Shown in pieces: positions 23,502 to 35,828 of a stretch of 64,000 nucleotides of DNA. The position numbers were made by a program, and so were the translations under genes. Each line of letters opens with the position of its first letter. The first letter of the stretch is position 1. Source of the stretch: an uncultured Planktomarina sp. (GTDB taxonomy: Bacteria; Pseudomonadota; Alphaproteobacteria; Rhodobacterales; Rhodobacteraceae); contig CAJJBP010000007.1 of assembly GCA_905182425.1 (NCBI GenBank), positions 124,001 to 188,000 on the forward strand, in the 5' to 3' direction. The notes under the pieces were generated by a model. It worked only from the letters and a program-made list of their open reading frames with translations, made no database searches and was not told the DNA's origin.

Positions 23502-24311
23502 TTAGTGCTCGAGAAGCAAAACGCCTTTAGCATATGCTATAAAAAAAGGGTTTTCATAGTCCGCTTTACCATAAGTGAGAGGGGACAAATCATCAAAACG
23601 GACCACATCCCCACCTGCGCCAATTAAAATAGCGTGACCAGCTGCGGTATCCCATTCCATTGTTCGGCCCATTCTAGGATAGAAATCTGCTTCGCCTGTC
23701 GCAATTAAGCAGAATTTTAATGAAGAGCCCGCACTCTTCACATCTACCGTCTCATACTTTGATATATAATTATCCGTGGCTTGATCACGGTGCGATTTTG
23801 ACGCTACAACTCGCAGCGCTTCATTGTTAGGGGTAGAAACTAAAATAGGGTGGCATGATCCAACCTCATCTTGTTGTAAGTGACCCGTTTCCTCCACAGA
23901 CACACCCAAAGAATCTGTATAAAACAGGCGTCTCTTTGCTGGTGCGTAAACGATGCCACGTATCGGAATACCGTTTTCTACGTAAGCTATATTAACGGTG
24001 AAATCACCCCGGCGCTGGATGAACTCTTTCGTACCGTCAAGTGGGTCAACAATTAAAAAGGTACTATCAATCAAGCTGTGGCTGTCAAATTGTTCTTCGG
24101 TAATGAGTGTCACATCTGGAAAAGCTTTGAGTAGACCTACAGAAATCAACGCGTCAGCTGATTCATCAGCAGCGGTAACAGGACTATTATCTGACTTTGA
24201 TTTTACCTCAAAGTCTGACCCATTATAAATTTCCATTATTGCATCACCCGCCTGTAGAGAGAGTTCACGCATAATCGCTTCAAGTTTTTGAAAATCCAAC
24301 GTCAAATCCAT
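23502..24311 (-). CDS. cysQ: 3'(2'),5'-bisphosphate nucleotidase CysQ
   Basis: This 269-residue inositol monophosphatase-fold enzyme has the metal-binding motifs LITEEQFD (near 69), IVDPLDGTKEFIQRRGDFTV (near 88) and MEWDTAAGHAILIGAGG (near 217). The order and length match CysQ, which removes the 3'-phosphate of PAP, the by-product of sulfate assimilation. The SAGSSLKFCLIATGEADFYPR segment before the last motif is also typical. It is encoded apart from sulfate genes. I see no damage. Confidence 0.92.
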   Translation of the reverse strand: MDLTLDFQKLEAIMRELSLQAGDAIMEIYNGSDFEVKSKSDNSPVTAADESADALISVGLLKAFPDVTLITEEQFDSHSLIDSTFLIVDPLDGTKEFIQRRGDFTVNIAYVENGIPIRGIVYAPAKRRLFYTDSLGVSVEETGHLQQDEVGSCHPILVSTPNNEALRVVASKSHRDQATDNYISKYETVDVKSAGSSLKFCLIATGEADFYPRMGRTMEWDTAAGHAILIGAGGDVVRFDDLSPLTYGKADYENPFFIAYAKGVLLLEH

Positions 24312-24470
24312 CTATGTGAGGTTATTAAATTAATTTAGTATTTTATTTTACTTTTGAATTAGAGGTACCGTAACACCTTCAAAAAATTTTAAGCAAACAT
24401 TTGAATGGGCTTTGTTGGTTAATTCAATAATCTACTATAACATATCCAAAGTTTTTGATTTAAATGCTCA

Positions 24471-25109
24471 TCACGTAACAACCCTCAATGTAACATTGAG
24501 TCGCCCTCCGTCTTTCAACAAAGTTGAACTACCAAATTTAATGCGGTCAATTCCATGATAATTCAAGCGGGCGGCCCCCCCCATGACGGCGACATCTCCA
24601 GATTGAAGCCATATTGAGGCTGTTTTTCCGCCCCGTTCGAGCCCACCGACACGAAAAAGGCCCTCATCTCCAAGTGAAATCGATACAACTGGCCATTCAA
24701 ATCGCGCTTCATCGCGATCTTGGTGCAACCCCATCCGAGCTCCTTCTCCATAGAAATTTAACAAACAACATTCTGGTTTCGGAGAATCTGGAACTAGAGC
24801 CTGCCAAATACTCAAAATTAGGTTTGGGATTTCAGGCCAAGCGCAGCCTGAGGGATGACGTTCAACATACCGATATCCCGCATGATCAGAATACCATCCA
24901 AAATTACCCGCAGCCGTAAGGCGTACTGACATTGGCCTACCGGCTTTAGTTTTTGGAGAAAAAACTGGTGCTGCTACTGCAACTTTGCGTAATTCTTCAA
25001 CAAGCAGTTTTTGATCTGAAATTGACAAAAATCCCTTATAAACATCGATTCCACCAATGGAAATCGGCGATAACTCACAGGCTAGACCATTTAACTTTAA
25101 AAAATCCAA
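24471..25109 (-). CDS. alkB: AlkB-like 2-oxoglutarate/Fe(II) dioxygenase
   Basis: The 212-residue protein has the AlkB core: CCLLNFYGEGARMGLHQDRDE, with the iron ligands His and Asp of HQD, VVSISLGDEGLFRVGG, the second His in ARLNYHGIDRI, and a final basic RLNVTLRVV that binds 2-oxoglutarate. It should repair alkylated bases by oxidative demethylation. The best in-frame start is a TTG at 25109; a nearby ATG two codons away lies in another frame and would need a base change in a T6 run. The gene is divergent from dnaK. Confidence 0.88.
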   Translation of the reverse strand: MDFLKLNGLACELSPISIGGIDVYKGFLSISDQKLLVEELRKVAVAAPVFSPKTKAGRPMSVRLTAAGNFGWYSDHAGYRYVERHPSGCAWPEIPNLILSIWQALVPDSPKPECCLLNFYGEGARMGLHQDRDEARFEWPVVSISLGDEGLFRVGGLERGGKTASIWLQSGDVAVMGGAARLNYHGIDRIKFGSSTLLKDGGRLNVTLRVVT

Positions 25110-25128
25110 ATTTCATTGCCTCCAGAAG

Positions 25129-25159
25129 GTTGCAGGGTGTGTTTGGCATACCTATATAG
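25129..25159 (+). promoter_or_regulatory. Candidate RpoH (heat-shock) promoter upstream of dnaK
   Basis: GTTG at 25129-25132 and CCTATATAG at 25151-25159 are separated by 18 bases. This resembles the alphaproteobacterial sigma-32 consensus CTTG-N17/18-CYTATNT, with one mismatch in the -35 box. It lies 84 bases before the dnaK start. A heat-shock promoter is expected here, but the match was made by eye. Confidence 0.45.
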
Positions 25160-25167
25160 CGCGCTGA

Positions 25168-27151
<1,984 letters not shown>

Positions 27152-27174
27152 CTTCAAGCGGAACTATCGAAAAT

Positions 27175-27203
27175 CTGACTTGCAATTCTGTAGGTCAGTT
27201 TTT
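27175..27203 (+). terminator. Intercistronic hairpin between dnaK and dnaJ
   Basis: Bases 27175-27198 can form a continuous ten-pair stem (CTGACTTGCA with TGTAGGTCAG, two G-T pairs) with an ATTC loop, followed by five T. It looks like an intrinsic terminator, possibly leaky, that would make dnaJ transcript less abundant than dnaK. Confidence 0.7.
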
Positions 27204-27226
27204 CGTTTCCAAAGAGGACAAATCAG

Positions 27227-28369
27227 ATGTCTAAACGCGATTATTATGAAATTCTTGGTCTAGCTAAAGGTGCGAGCCAAGATGAGATCAAAAAAGGCTA
27301 TCGGCAAAAAGCCAAAGAGCTGCATCCTGATCGCAACTCAGACAAACCTAACGCTGAAGAGCTATTCAAGGAAGCCAATGAGGCCTATGAAGTTTTAAAG
27401 AATGGCGATAAAAAAGCAGCGTATGACCGCTATGGACATGCAGCCTTTGAAGGTAACGCGGGCGGTGGGGGACGAACTGGAGGACAAGGCGATTTCGCCA
27501 ATGCATTCTCAGACGTTTTTGATGATTTATTTGGTGGGCTTAGGGGTGGCGGGGGCCGTGGAGGCGGTCGTCAGCAGGGTACTCGTGGGTCAGACCTGCG
27601 TTATAACCTGGCCATATCTTTGGAGCAGGCATTCCAAGGCCTCCAAAAGAAATCTATTTCAGTTACTACGACAGTGGCATGTGCTCCCTGTAATGGTTCT
27701 GGCGCCGCGGCGGGGACCACACCCAGCACGTGTGGTACATGTTCGGGAATGGGCAAGGTACGTGCACAGCAGGGGTTTTTTACTGTTGAGCGCGCCTGCC
27801 CTACCTGCAGTGGCAGCGGTCAAGTTATAAAAAGCCCTTGCTCATCTTGTCACGGAGCAGGGCGACTTGAAAAGGACAGATCTCTTTCGGTCAATATTCC
27901 TCCGGGCGTTGAAACTGGAACCAGGATCCGTTTATCTGGTGAAGGTGAGGCTGGCATTCGTGGTGGTTCACAAGGGGATCTCTATATATTCATCGAGGTT
28001 AATAAGCATGAAATTTTTGAACGCGAAAGTACCAATTTATTTTGTCACATTCCAGTTTCAATGACATCAGCGGCAATGGGCGGGGACATCGAAGTTCCCA
28101 ATATCGATGGAGGCCGCAGTCGGGTAAAAATTCCCACAGGCAGCCAATCAGGTCGCCAAATGCGCCTCCGCTCAAAAGGCATGCCCGCAATCCGTGGCGG
28201 TGCACTGGGTGATATGTTTATTGAACTCCAAGTTGAAACCCCCGTTAACCTTAGCCAACGTCAGAAAGAGCTTTTGAAAGAGTTTGACGAGCTTGCTGTG
28301 AATAACAGTCCAGAAAGCCAAGGGTTCTTTGACAAGGTCAAAGGGTTTTGGGACGGAATGAAAAAGTGA
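27227..28369 (+). CDS. dnaJ: Co-chaperone DnaJ
   Basis: This 380-residue protein starts at an ATG after AAAGAGGAC. The J domain (residues 1-70) has KELHPDRNSD with the HPD that stimulates DnaK. A Gly-rich linker follows (GGLRGGGGRGGGR). The zinc domain (about residues 145-220) has four CxxCxGxG-type repeats: CAPCNGSG, CGTCSGMG, CPTCSGSG and CSSCHGAG. The C-terminal substrate-binding part contains VNIPPGVETGTRIRLSGEGE. It is a canonical type I DnaJ. Confidence 0.97.
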   Translation: MSKRDYYEILGLAKGASQDEIKKGYRQKAKELHPDRNSDKPNAEELFKEANEAYEVLKNGDKKAAYDRYGHAAFEGNAGGGGRTGGQGDFANAFSDVFDDLFGGLRGGGGRGGGRQQGTRGSDLRYNLAISLEQAFQGLQKKSISVTTTVACAPCNGSGAAAGTTPSTCGTCSGMGKVRAQQGFFTVERACPTCSGSGQVIKSPCSSCHGAGRLEKDRSLSVNIPPGVETGTRIRLSGEGEAGIRGGSQGDLYIFIEVNKHEIFERESTNLFCHIPVSMTSAAMGGDIEVPNIDGGRSRVKIPTGSQSGRQMRLRSKGMPAIRGGALGDMFIELQVETPVNLSQRQKELLKEFDELAVNNSPESQGFFDKVKGFWDGMKK

Positions 28370-28390
28370 GTTTAAAGGCAGTATGAACCT

Positions 28391-29905
28391 TTATTTTATC
28401 CAAACCTCTACACGGCGGTTTTGATATTGTCCCCAATCTGAATTATTACAAACAGTCGGTAGCCCTTCTCCCAAACCTATCGCTTGAAATTGTAACTGTC
28501 CCACATTTTTCTCAGCCAACATTGTTTTAATCGTCGCGCGAACAGCCCGTGCACGATCTAGTGATATTTGTAAATTGCCATCTGAGCTACCCTGACTATC
28601 AGTGAAACCAGCAAAAATAACCTCTCTCCCGTCATATCGTCCCGACAGGAGCAAATTAGCCAGGATACCCCAAATTAGACTGGGACGGTTCGTCCAAAAT
28701 CTGACTTCCCTCCAAAAAGCGAAACGACACCGACAAACGACTATATCCTAGCAAACCTCTGAATAGCGTTTCTAAGATCGTCCGCACGCATATCAGCATC
28801 TGTGTTAAGAACCGACTTCAAAATGATACCAGCACTGCCGTCAAACTTTACCTCAAGGGGAGTCCGGCTTTCAAAACCCAGATCCTGCACAAGTTTTTGT
28901 GCCTCGAGGGACATTAAGAACGCCCAAAAGTCTCGGGCGATTGGAGCAAGCTTTTTTGGCGATGCAATTAGATACATTGGAACTCTAAGCGGGGTTGCAG
29001 CTCCTTTTTTTTCCGTTGGCTGGTTTGATACTTCCTCACATGACGTTACAACTTTGATCCCATTTTTTTGCACCTTGCCAAAAATGGCTCACTGATAATA
29101 TGCCTGGCGCGTTGACACCCTGTGGTCGCTCAGTTTTTGACGTGGTGGGTTGCCCCAATTGCTGTCTAAGTGCCATCACGCTTTCGTCCAATCCATCAAC
29201 GAACACTGGTAACTGCACCCCATTTTTAAGCGGCCAAAGCGCAGGTGACCCTGAGGTCATCGATATCAGGCTTTCTGTGGATATAAGGCTTGCCTCATTA
29301 TTTTTTTCAGCCCTTATTTGTAAATTCTCCCAACCAATCACTTTTGAGCGTCTTACCGCCGTTGAATTAGTTCCAAAATTAGCGTTTAATAAACTCCCAA
29401 GGTCCGTGACAGCACGACGCGCGATCGAAAAATCGGCATTGCCATCGGTAATCTCCAGAATTCCTTCAGATGTTGAGTTGAAGGACATTCGGAATACAGC
29501 CATGGCCTGTTTATATTCTGGCTTGCTAAAATGAAGTTCTTCTACGCTGTTTTCCAACGTAAAACCTTCAATATTATAACCTTGTGTATTTGCAAATCTT
29601 TTTATTAGAGGCAAAAGTAATACCTGCCCCAGAACTTTGTCCCCAGAAAAAACCACACGTTGTATTATATCTTCTATTAAAGGGCACGGAAGGCCAGTGC
29701 AAATAACCGTATCACTAGCCATGGTAAGTAGCCCAAATTCAGTATCAATTTTGTAAAATGATCCATCAAAAGCTACGAACTCACCCGAAACAGAAAAATC
29801 TCCATCAGGTAGAGTTAAGGTAACAGGATCAGCTGCACCATAGCTAGACATCCAAAACATCCAGCAAGCTACACTAAGAAAAATGCGCTTTATAAATTGA
29901 AGCAT
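28391..29905 (-). CDS. PstS-like substrate-binding/OmpA-domain fusion protein, several frameshifts
   Basis: The start ATG at 29905 opens a signal peptide (MLQFIKRIFLSVACWMFWMSSYGAA). The middle part (ELHFSKPEYKQAMAVFRMSF, ITDGNADFSIARRAV, PMYLIASPKKLAPIARDFWAFL) resembles the phosphate-binding PBP fold. The C-terminal ~90 residues are an OmpA peptidoglycan-binding domain (EVIFAGFTDSQGSSDGNLQI, SLDRARAVR, IGLGEGLPTVCNN, NRRVEVWIK). Such fusions are common in Roseobacter relatives. The frame breaks near 29080, near 28740 and near 28680; joining the pieces gives about 505 residues. With three breaks in a dispensable gene, decay is possible, though the same pattern affects essential genes nearby. 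Ligand unknown. Confidence 0.75.
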
Positions 29906-30078
29906 TTTACCACCCAACATAACGCCGATAAAGCCTACCACAGCATTTCTTCCTGCTCTAGATTGAAGTCTGAATTAGCGAGATCTGTATGTCGTCACCC
30001 TTAAATTTCTAATATCTATCTTGTAAACTATCAGAAATGACCTGTTTCTAAAAGCTGTCAAATTTTACTCCAGCCGTA

Positions 30079-32764
30079 TTAAAGTTTGCCGTGGCAATGC
30101 TTAAATTTCTTGCCGGACCCACACGGGCATTTATCATTACGACCAGGATTGCCCCATGTCGTCACATCACTTTCGTTAAAAACTGGTCTAGCTCCCTGGG
30201 CACCACCTGCAGTCTTCGCTTGCCGTTGCAAGGCCCCTTTCTGGAGCATCATCTCATCCATAATGGCTTTTTGCTCTTCGTTCGTACGCATTCTTGCATG
30301 CCCTAAAACTTGGCTTACGCGTTGCCGCAAACTATCCAGTAGACTTTGAAACAATTGGAAAGCCTCAGATTTATACTCATTCAAAGGATCCCGCTGAGCA
30401 TAACCTCGAAACCCAACGACCGAGCGCAAATGTTCCAGTGTCAACAAGTGTTCACGCCATTTTCCATCAATCGCCTCAAGTAAAACTTGCTTTTCGATTG
30501 TTCTCATATTGTCAGATCCAAAATCAACAGCCTTTTTTGCCATGAAAGCGTCACTAGCATTTTCAAGCTTTATACAAATTTCTTCATCGTCCACTCCCTC
30601 TTCCGCAGCCCAATCAGAAACCGGAACTTCGAAGCCTAACTGCTCAACTACAGCAGCTTGCAAACCCTCAGTGTCCCATTGGTCAGCATAGGATTTAGAA
30701 GGCATAAATTGGGCCATCAAGTCATCAATAACTTGATGACGCATATCTTGTGTAATCTCAGCTAAATCTTCTGCTTCCATAATTTCGCGACGTTGGCCAA
30801 ATATTACCTTCCTTTGATCGTTCATAACATCATCGAATTTCAATAACTGCTTGCGGATATCAAAATTGCGACCCTCAACTTTTGCCTGCGCGCGCTCAAG
30901 GGATTTATTGACCCAGGGGTGCACAATCGCCTCACCCTCTTTCATACCAAGAGAATTCAAAACCTTTTCCAAGCGCTCAGACCCAAAGATCCGCATCAAA
31001 TCGTCATCGAGTGACAAGAAAAAAGAACTACGGCCAGGATCTCCCTGACGGCCAGAACGACCCCGCAATTGATTGTCGATCCGACGAGACTCATGTCGTT
31101 CAGTTGCTAATACAAACAGACCACCAGCATTTTTAACGGCCCGTTCACCAACTTTGTGTTCAGCTTCAACCCCTCTTGTAATCTTATCCAGGTTTGCCTC
31201 TGGATCAGCGGTCATTGCATCCACTATGGTAACTTCTAAGTTGCCACCCAATTTAATATCTGTGCCTCGCCCAGCCATATTTGTTGCGATTGTTACAGCA
31301 CCCAACTTGCCGGCATCTGCCACAATTTGTGCTTCTCGCTCGTGCTGACGCGCATTTAAAACGTTATGTTTAATATTTGAATTAGTCAGAAGGTCAGATA
31401 AAAGCTCAGATTTTTCAATCGACGTTGTCCCTACAAGTACGGGCTGCTGCTTGGCATGAGCAACTTTTATTGCCTCGACAACAGCTGTGTATTTTTCTTT
31501 CGCCGAGCGGTATACTTGGTCATCATCGTCAATACGTCGGACGGTTTGGTTAGTTGGAATCTCAACAACGCCGAGGCCATAAATTTCATCAAACTCATCT
31601 GCCTCTGTTAACGCCGTACCAGTCATACCCCCGAGCTTATCATAAAGCCGGAAGTAATTTCTGGAACGTTACTGAAGCCAAAGTCACATTTTCTGGCTGA
31701 ATTTTACATCCCTCTTTTGCTTCAATTGCTTGATGCAAGCCATCTGATAGGCGGCGACCAGACATCATTCGACCAGTAAATTCATCGATCAGAACAACTT
31801 CGTTATCACTGACGATGTAATCTTTGTCCCTTGTGAAAAGTTTATGTGCACGCAAGCCTTGATTCATATGGTGAACAATCGTTGTGCTTTCGGGGTCATA
31901 CAAAGACTGTCCGTCTGGCAAAATAGCACGTTCACTCAACACTTTCTCAAGCCATTCGTTACCCTCATCGCTGAAGGTTACATTTTTAGTCTTTTCGTCT
32001 AAGGTAAAGTGGTCATCTTGGACCTCAGGGATCAAAGCATCGATTGTTTGATATAGGTCAGAACGATCCTCAGCTGGTCCTGAAATAACAAGGGGCGTCC
32101 GCGCCTCATCAATCAAAATAGAGTCCACCTCGTCCACAATTGCAAAATTATGAAACCGCTGGTGGATTTGAGACAGCTCAGACTTCATATTATCGCGGAG
32201 ATAGTCAAAGCCCAACTCGTTATTAGTGGCGTATGTCACATCACAGGCATAAGCCGCAGCTTTTTCCCGTTCAGGTTGCTGCGGATAGACAACACCAGTT
32301 GTCAGACCTAAAGCACCATACACTTTTGACATCCACTCCGAGTCGCGCCGCGCTAGGTAATCATTAACAGTTACTATGTGAACACCTTTACCGGTGAGAG
32401 CATTTAAATAAGCGGGGAATGTAGCAACGAGGGTTTTACCCTCTCCTGTTTTCATTTCAGAAATATTTCCTTGGTGGAGAAAAATACCACCCATCAGCTG
32501 AACATCAAAAGCCCGCAGTCCAAGCGCACGCTTCGCTGCCTCACGACAGTTAGAAAAAGCTTCCGGTAAAAGTGACTCAAGTGCCTCGCCACCTTTGGCA
32601 CGATTTGCAAGTTCACCGGTCTTTATGATGATAGCTTCATCGCTCAAAGCTTCAAACTCTGCCTCAAGGGCATTGATCTGATCCACTAAAGGAAGAGTCA
32701 TTTTTATTTTACGGTCGTTCGGTGTACCAAAGATTTTCTTGGTAATATTTCCAAAACCCAACAT
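30079..32764 (-). CDS. secA: Preprotein translocase ATPase SecA, one frameshift
   Basis: The protein has about 895 residues. NBD1 has [20 protein letters not shown] (Walker A) and [20 protein letters not shown] (DEVD box). NBD2 has [19 protein letters not shown] and [12 protein letters not shown] (arginine fingers). The C-terminus carries the zinc motif [14 protein letters not shown] that binds SecB and lipids. The frame breaks at an A3 run at 31658-31660 (minus strand): one frame ends [10 protein letters not shown] and the next resumes at [15 protein letters not shown]. One extra base explains it, and as SecA is essential it must be an error. It is divergent from the parvulin gene. Confidence 0.97.
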
Positions 32765-32953
32765 ATTTGCTCCGAATGCTTCATCAAATCAATTGAGGGA
32801 TTTACTTGCTTGCATTGAAACCTAAGCTTAAGAAAAGTCAGAACTAGGTCAACAAGCGCATCAGGCCCCCTCAGGGCCACTTTTGTGATGTATGGGCCTT
32901 GCATTACAGTGTCAACGCCGGGGGACGATTCCTCCCGCAGCAAAGGAAAAACA

Positions 32954-33796
32954 ATGGTAAAATCACACTTAATCTGGCACGGAATGGTGTTTTCATTTTT
33001 TCTAACGTCCTCAGTTGCTGCTCAGGGTACGAGTGTTGACGAAGTAGTCGCCACCATTGGCAGCACAGAGATCACCATAGCACATGTTCTAGACGTAAAA
33101 CGTCAACTTCCTGAGCAATACCAGACACTGGGAGATGATGTTTTATTTTCAGGTATTGTTGAACAGCTGATACAGCAAGAAATGTTGGCCGGGTCTGTAG
33201 CTAAGGATCCTTATTGGATGGCTGCAGCACTTGAGAACCAGCGCAGAAGTTTGCTTTCCTTGATCGTAATCAATGAGGTCCGCGCCAACGCAATATCCGA
33301 GGTGGCCTTACGCACAGCCTATGAGGAAAAGTATACATCTCAAAGTAGTGGACAGGAGTATAAAGCATCTCACATTTTGGTAGACACTGCCGAAGAGGCA
33401 AACCAATTACTCTCTAAACTGGACGAAGGTATGGATTTTGGTGGCTTAGCCCAGGAGCATTCCACCGGGCCCTCTGGCCCAAACGGTGGAGACCTCGGTT
33501 GGTTTGGTAAGGGTCAAATGGTTCCCACATTTGAAGCCGCCGTTCAAGCAATGGTGGTTGGCACATACACGGGTCCTGTTCAAACACAATTTGGGTATCA
33601 CTTAATACGCCTTGATGATCTCCGCGAGATCATTCCACCTTCGTTTAATGAGGTGCGTGATGAGCTTGAAGTCGAACTGCAGAACGCAGCAGTGGAAGCA
33701 CATATCAGCAGTAATATGGCTGCGCTTACGGTGGTTTACCCGGAGACGCCCATTGATCCATCGGTTCTTTCTACCTTGCAACTGAAAGATGAGTAG
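32954..33796 (+). CDS. Periplasmic parvulin-type peptidyl-prolyl isomerase
   Basis: The chosen ATG at 32954 follows AAAGGAAA and opens a signal peptide (MVKSHLIWHGMVFSFFLTSS, VAAQ); an earlier in-frame ATG has neither. The protein has 280 residues: an N-terminal SurA-like helical part (residues 25-125), then a rotamase domain with ASHILVDTAEEANQLL, GMDFGGLAQEHSTGPSGPNG, GDLGWFGKGQMVPTFEAAV and TQFGYHLIRLDD. It should assist folding of outer-membrane proteins exported by Sec. It lies divergent from secA and directly before argJ, whose start follows its stop codon without a gap. Confidence 0.93.
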   Translation: MVKSHLIWHGMVFSFFLTSSVAAQGTSVDEVVATIGSTEITIAHVLDVKRQLPEQYQTLGDDVLFSGIVEQLIQQEMLAGSVAKDPYWMAAALENQRRSLLSLIVINEVRANAISEVALRTAYEEKYTSQSSGQEYKASHILVDTAEEANQLLSKLDEGMDFGGLAQEHSTGPSGPNGGDLGWFGKGQMVPTFEAAVQAMVVGTYTGPVQTQFGYHLIRLDDLREIIPPSFNEVRDELEVELQNAAVEAHISSNMAALTVVYPETPIDPSVLSTLQLKDE

Positions 33797-35011
33797 TTGA
33801 GAGTTTCACCACTTGCTCCAAAAAGCTTTCCTCACATCCCCTCAATTGAAGGTGTGGAATTTGCAACAGCCTCGGTAGGTATAAAGCATACTGGCCGTAC
33901 CGACGTGATGCTGGCTAAGATCTCGCCTGGCGCAACGATTGCCGGCGTCTTTACCCGCTCTGCGACAAGGGCAGCTTGCGTTCTAGACTGTCAAGAAAAA
34001 ATCGGGCATGATACCCCTCAGGGTGCAGCAATTCTGGTAAACTCTGGGAACGCAAACGCGTTTACGGGTTCTGCAGGTCAGGCTTCGGTAGATCGAATTT
34101 GTGCCGCCGTTAGCGCAAAATTGGGCTTACCTTCAAGAGCTGTTTTCACATCTTCAACTGGTGTGATTGGAGAAGTCCTTCCAGATGAAAAAATAACAAA
34201 ATCCCTGACAGAGCTTTCTCAGTCATTTAAGGCCGCCGGCATAGAGGCTGCAGCCAATGCGATTATGACGACAGATACTTTTGCCAAGGGTTCTAGTAAA
34301 TCCCTACGAATTGAAGGTAAAACTGTGACCATCGGAGGTATCGCTAAGGGCTCAGGCATGATTGCGCCTGATATGGCTACGATGCTGGCCTATATCTTCA
34401 CGGACGCCAAAATTGGCTATTCAGACTTGCAAAGCCTTTTGGGGAATTCAGCCAATAAGACCTTCAATTGCATCACGGTCGACAGTGACACCTCAACCTC
34501 AGACGCCTTTATATGCGCGGCAACGGGTGCGTCCAATGTTGATGTTTCGTCCAATATAGAATTCGCGTCAGCGCTTGAAGGCGTCATGCTCGATTTGGCC
34601 CAACAAATTGTGCGAGATGGTGAGGGTGCAACAAAGTTCGTTAAAATAGCCGTATCTGGGGCCGCATCTCAAGCAGATGCACATAAAGTTGCAATGTCAA
34701 TTGCAAATTCACCATTAGTAAAAACTGCTATTGCAGGGGCAGATCCTAATTGGGGTCGTATTGTGATGGCCGTAGGAAAATCGGGTGCAAAAGCAGATCG
34801 CGACAGATTATCGATTTGGTTTGGGCCTCATTTGGTTGCAAAGAACGGCTGGGTTGCCTCTAGCTATTCCGAGGAGGTAGGTGCAGAATACATGCAGCAA
34901 AACAATTTAAGCATTCGCACAGATCTTGGCGTTGGCGGATCTTCTGCAACAGTTTGGACCTGTGATTTAACACATGGGTACATCAAGATTAATGCAGATT
35001 ATCGGTCATGA
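33797..35011 (+). CDS. argJ: Bifunctional ornithine acetyltransferase/N-acetylglutamate synthase
   Basis: The 404-residue protein uses a TTG start that directly follows the TAG of the parvulin gene, suggesting coupled translation. Key features are ILVNSGNANAFTGSAGQ, MTTDTFAKGSSKSL, and the self-cleavage segment GIAKGSGMIAPDMATMLAYI, where the Thr of MATML becomes the new N-terminal nucleophile. GADPNWGRIVMAVGKSG follows in the second subunit. The C-terminus reads LTHGYIKINADYRS. The enzyme recycles acetyl groups in arginine biosynthesis; argG is also in this window. Overlaps mutT by four bases. Confidence 0.96.
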   Translation: MRVSPLAPKSFPHIPSIEGVEFATASVGIKHTGRTDVMLAKISPGATIAGVFTRSATRAACVLDCQEKIGHDTPQGAAILVNSGNANAFTGSAGQASVDRICAAVSAKLGLPSRAVFTSSTGVIGEVLPDEKITKSLTELSQSFKAAGIEAAANAIMTTDTFAKGSSKSLRIEGKTVTIGGIAKGSGMIAPDMATMLAYIFTDAKIGYSDLQSLLGNSANKTFNCITVDSDTSTSDAFICAATGASNVDVSSNIEFASALEGVMLDLAQQIVRDGEGATKFVKIAVSGAASQADAHKVAMSIANSPLVKTAIAGADPNWGRIVMAVGKSGAKADRDRLSIWFGPHLVAKNGWVASSYSEEVGAEYMQQNNLSIRTDLGVGGSSATVWTCDLTHGYIKINADYRS

Positions 35012-35406
35012 AAATGCTCTTGGTTTCAGCAGTAGCGTTGATAGACCGTGATGGTCGTGTACTTTTAGCTCAACGCCCAGAAGGTAAATCAATGGCGGGT
35101 TTATGGGAGTTTCCAGGTGGTAAAGTAGAAGCTGGAGAAACGCCAGAGAACGCATTAGTTCGCGAACTAGAAGAAGAACTTGGGATAAACACCTGGGAAA
35201 GCTGCCTTGCGCCGTTAGCGTTTGCTAGCCATGCATACGATGACTTTCATCTACTAATGCCATTGTTTGCCTGCAGAAAATGGGAAGGGACCCCCTCTGC
35301 GCGCGAAAATCAAACTCTGGACTGGGTTCGTAAGCAGGATTTACGGTCCTATCCAATGCCGGCCGCCGACATACCATTGATACCTCTTCTTTATGATTGG
35401 CTTTAA
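35008..35406 (+). CDS. mutT: 8-oxo-dGTP diphosphatase MutT
   Basis: This 132-residue Nudix protein carries the complete box GGKVEAGETPENALVRELEEELG (written here in parts: GGKVEAGETPENAL, then VRELEEELG), near residues 37-59. WEFPGGKVEAGE and SMAGLWEFPG match the MutT subgroup that cleanses 8-oxo-dGTP from the nucleotide pool. It overlaps the argJ stop by four bases (ATGA) and ends the parvulin-argJ-mutT operon. Confidence 0.92.
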   Translation: MKMLLVSAVALIDRDGRVLLAQRPEGKSMAGLWEFPGGKVEAGETPENALVRELEEELGINTWESCLAPLAFASHAYDDFHLLMPLFACRKWEGTPSARENQTLDWVRKQDLRSYPMPAADIPLIPLLYDWL

Positions 35407-35781
35407 TTTAAACTTAACATAATCCGTATGTTGGAGATTTACGTCCGTCCTCCATTAAAAAAGAGTACCCCTCATGATACTTATTATGGTGGTTAACAGA
35501 AAATTCGCACAAATATTAAAATTTGATCATCTAGTTTAAAATTTACTGATTCTTGATCCCTTTGCCCTCGGATCAGTTAGAAAAAAATTTATGCACCAGA
35601 GCTTTACGGAATTAGTCAAGACAAGCTTTCAAGGTTTAAAATTGCTAAACCTAGCCTTACATTCCAAACATCAAAAATTTTTAACTGTCTTGTTAAACCA
35701 AAATACGGCCATTTGCCGTCCTACCCGCTGGTACTAAAATTGACTGTCCATCAAATAATGCTTGAAGGCTGAATGCTATAA
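35407..35781. other. Intergenic region between convergent operons, nothing recognised
   Basis: About 375 AT-rich bases follow mutT. I see no tRNA-like fold, no protein-like frame and no clear mutT terminator. The 3' flank ends in the infB terminator. Confidence 0.5.
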
Positions 35782-35812
35782 AAAAATGGCACCAAGTTAG
35801 GCGCCATTTTTC
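35782..35812 (-). terminator. Intrinsic terminator of the rimP-nusA-ylxR-infB operon
   Basis: On the minus strand ATGGCGCC-TAACTT-GGTGCCAT forms an eight-pair stem with one G-T pair, followed by seven T after the stem. It sits 17 bases past the infB stop. Confidence 0.88.
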
Positions 35813-35828
35813 ATATTGAGATTTTAAT

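Noticed and set aside
23415-23627. Small plus-strand open frame overlapping the cysQ 3' end
   Set aside because: Mostly antisense to cysQ, no ribosome site and no recognisable protein pattern.
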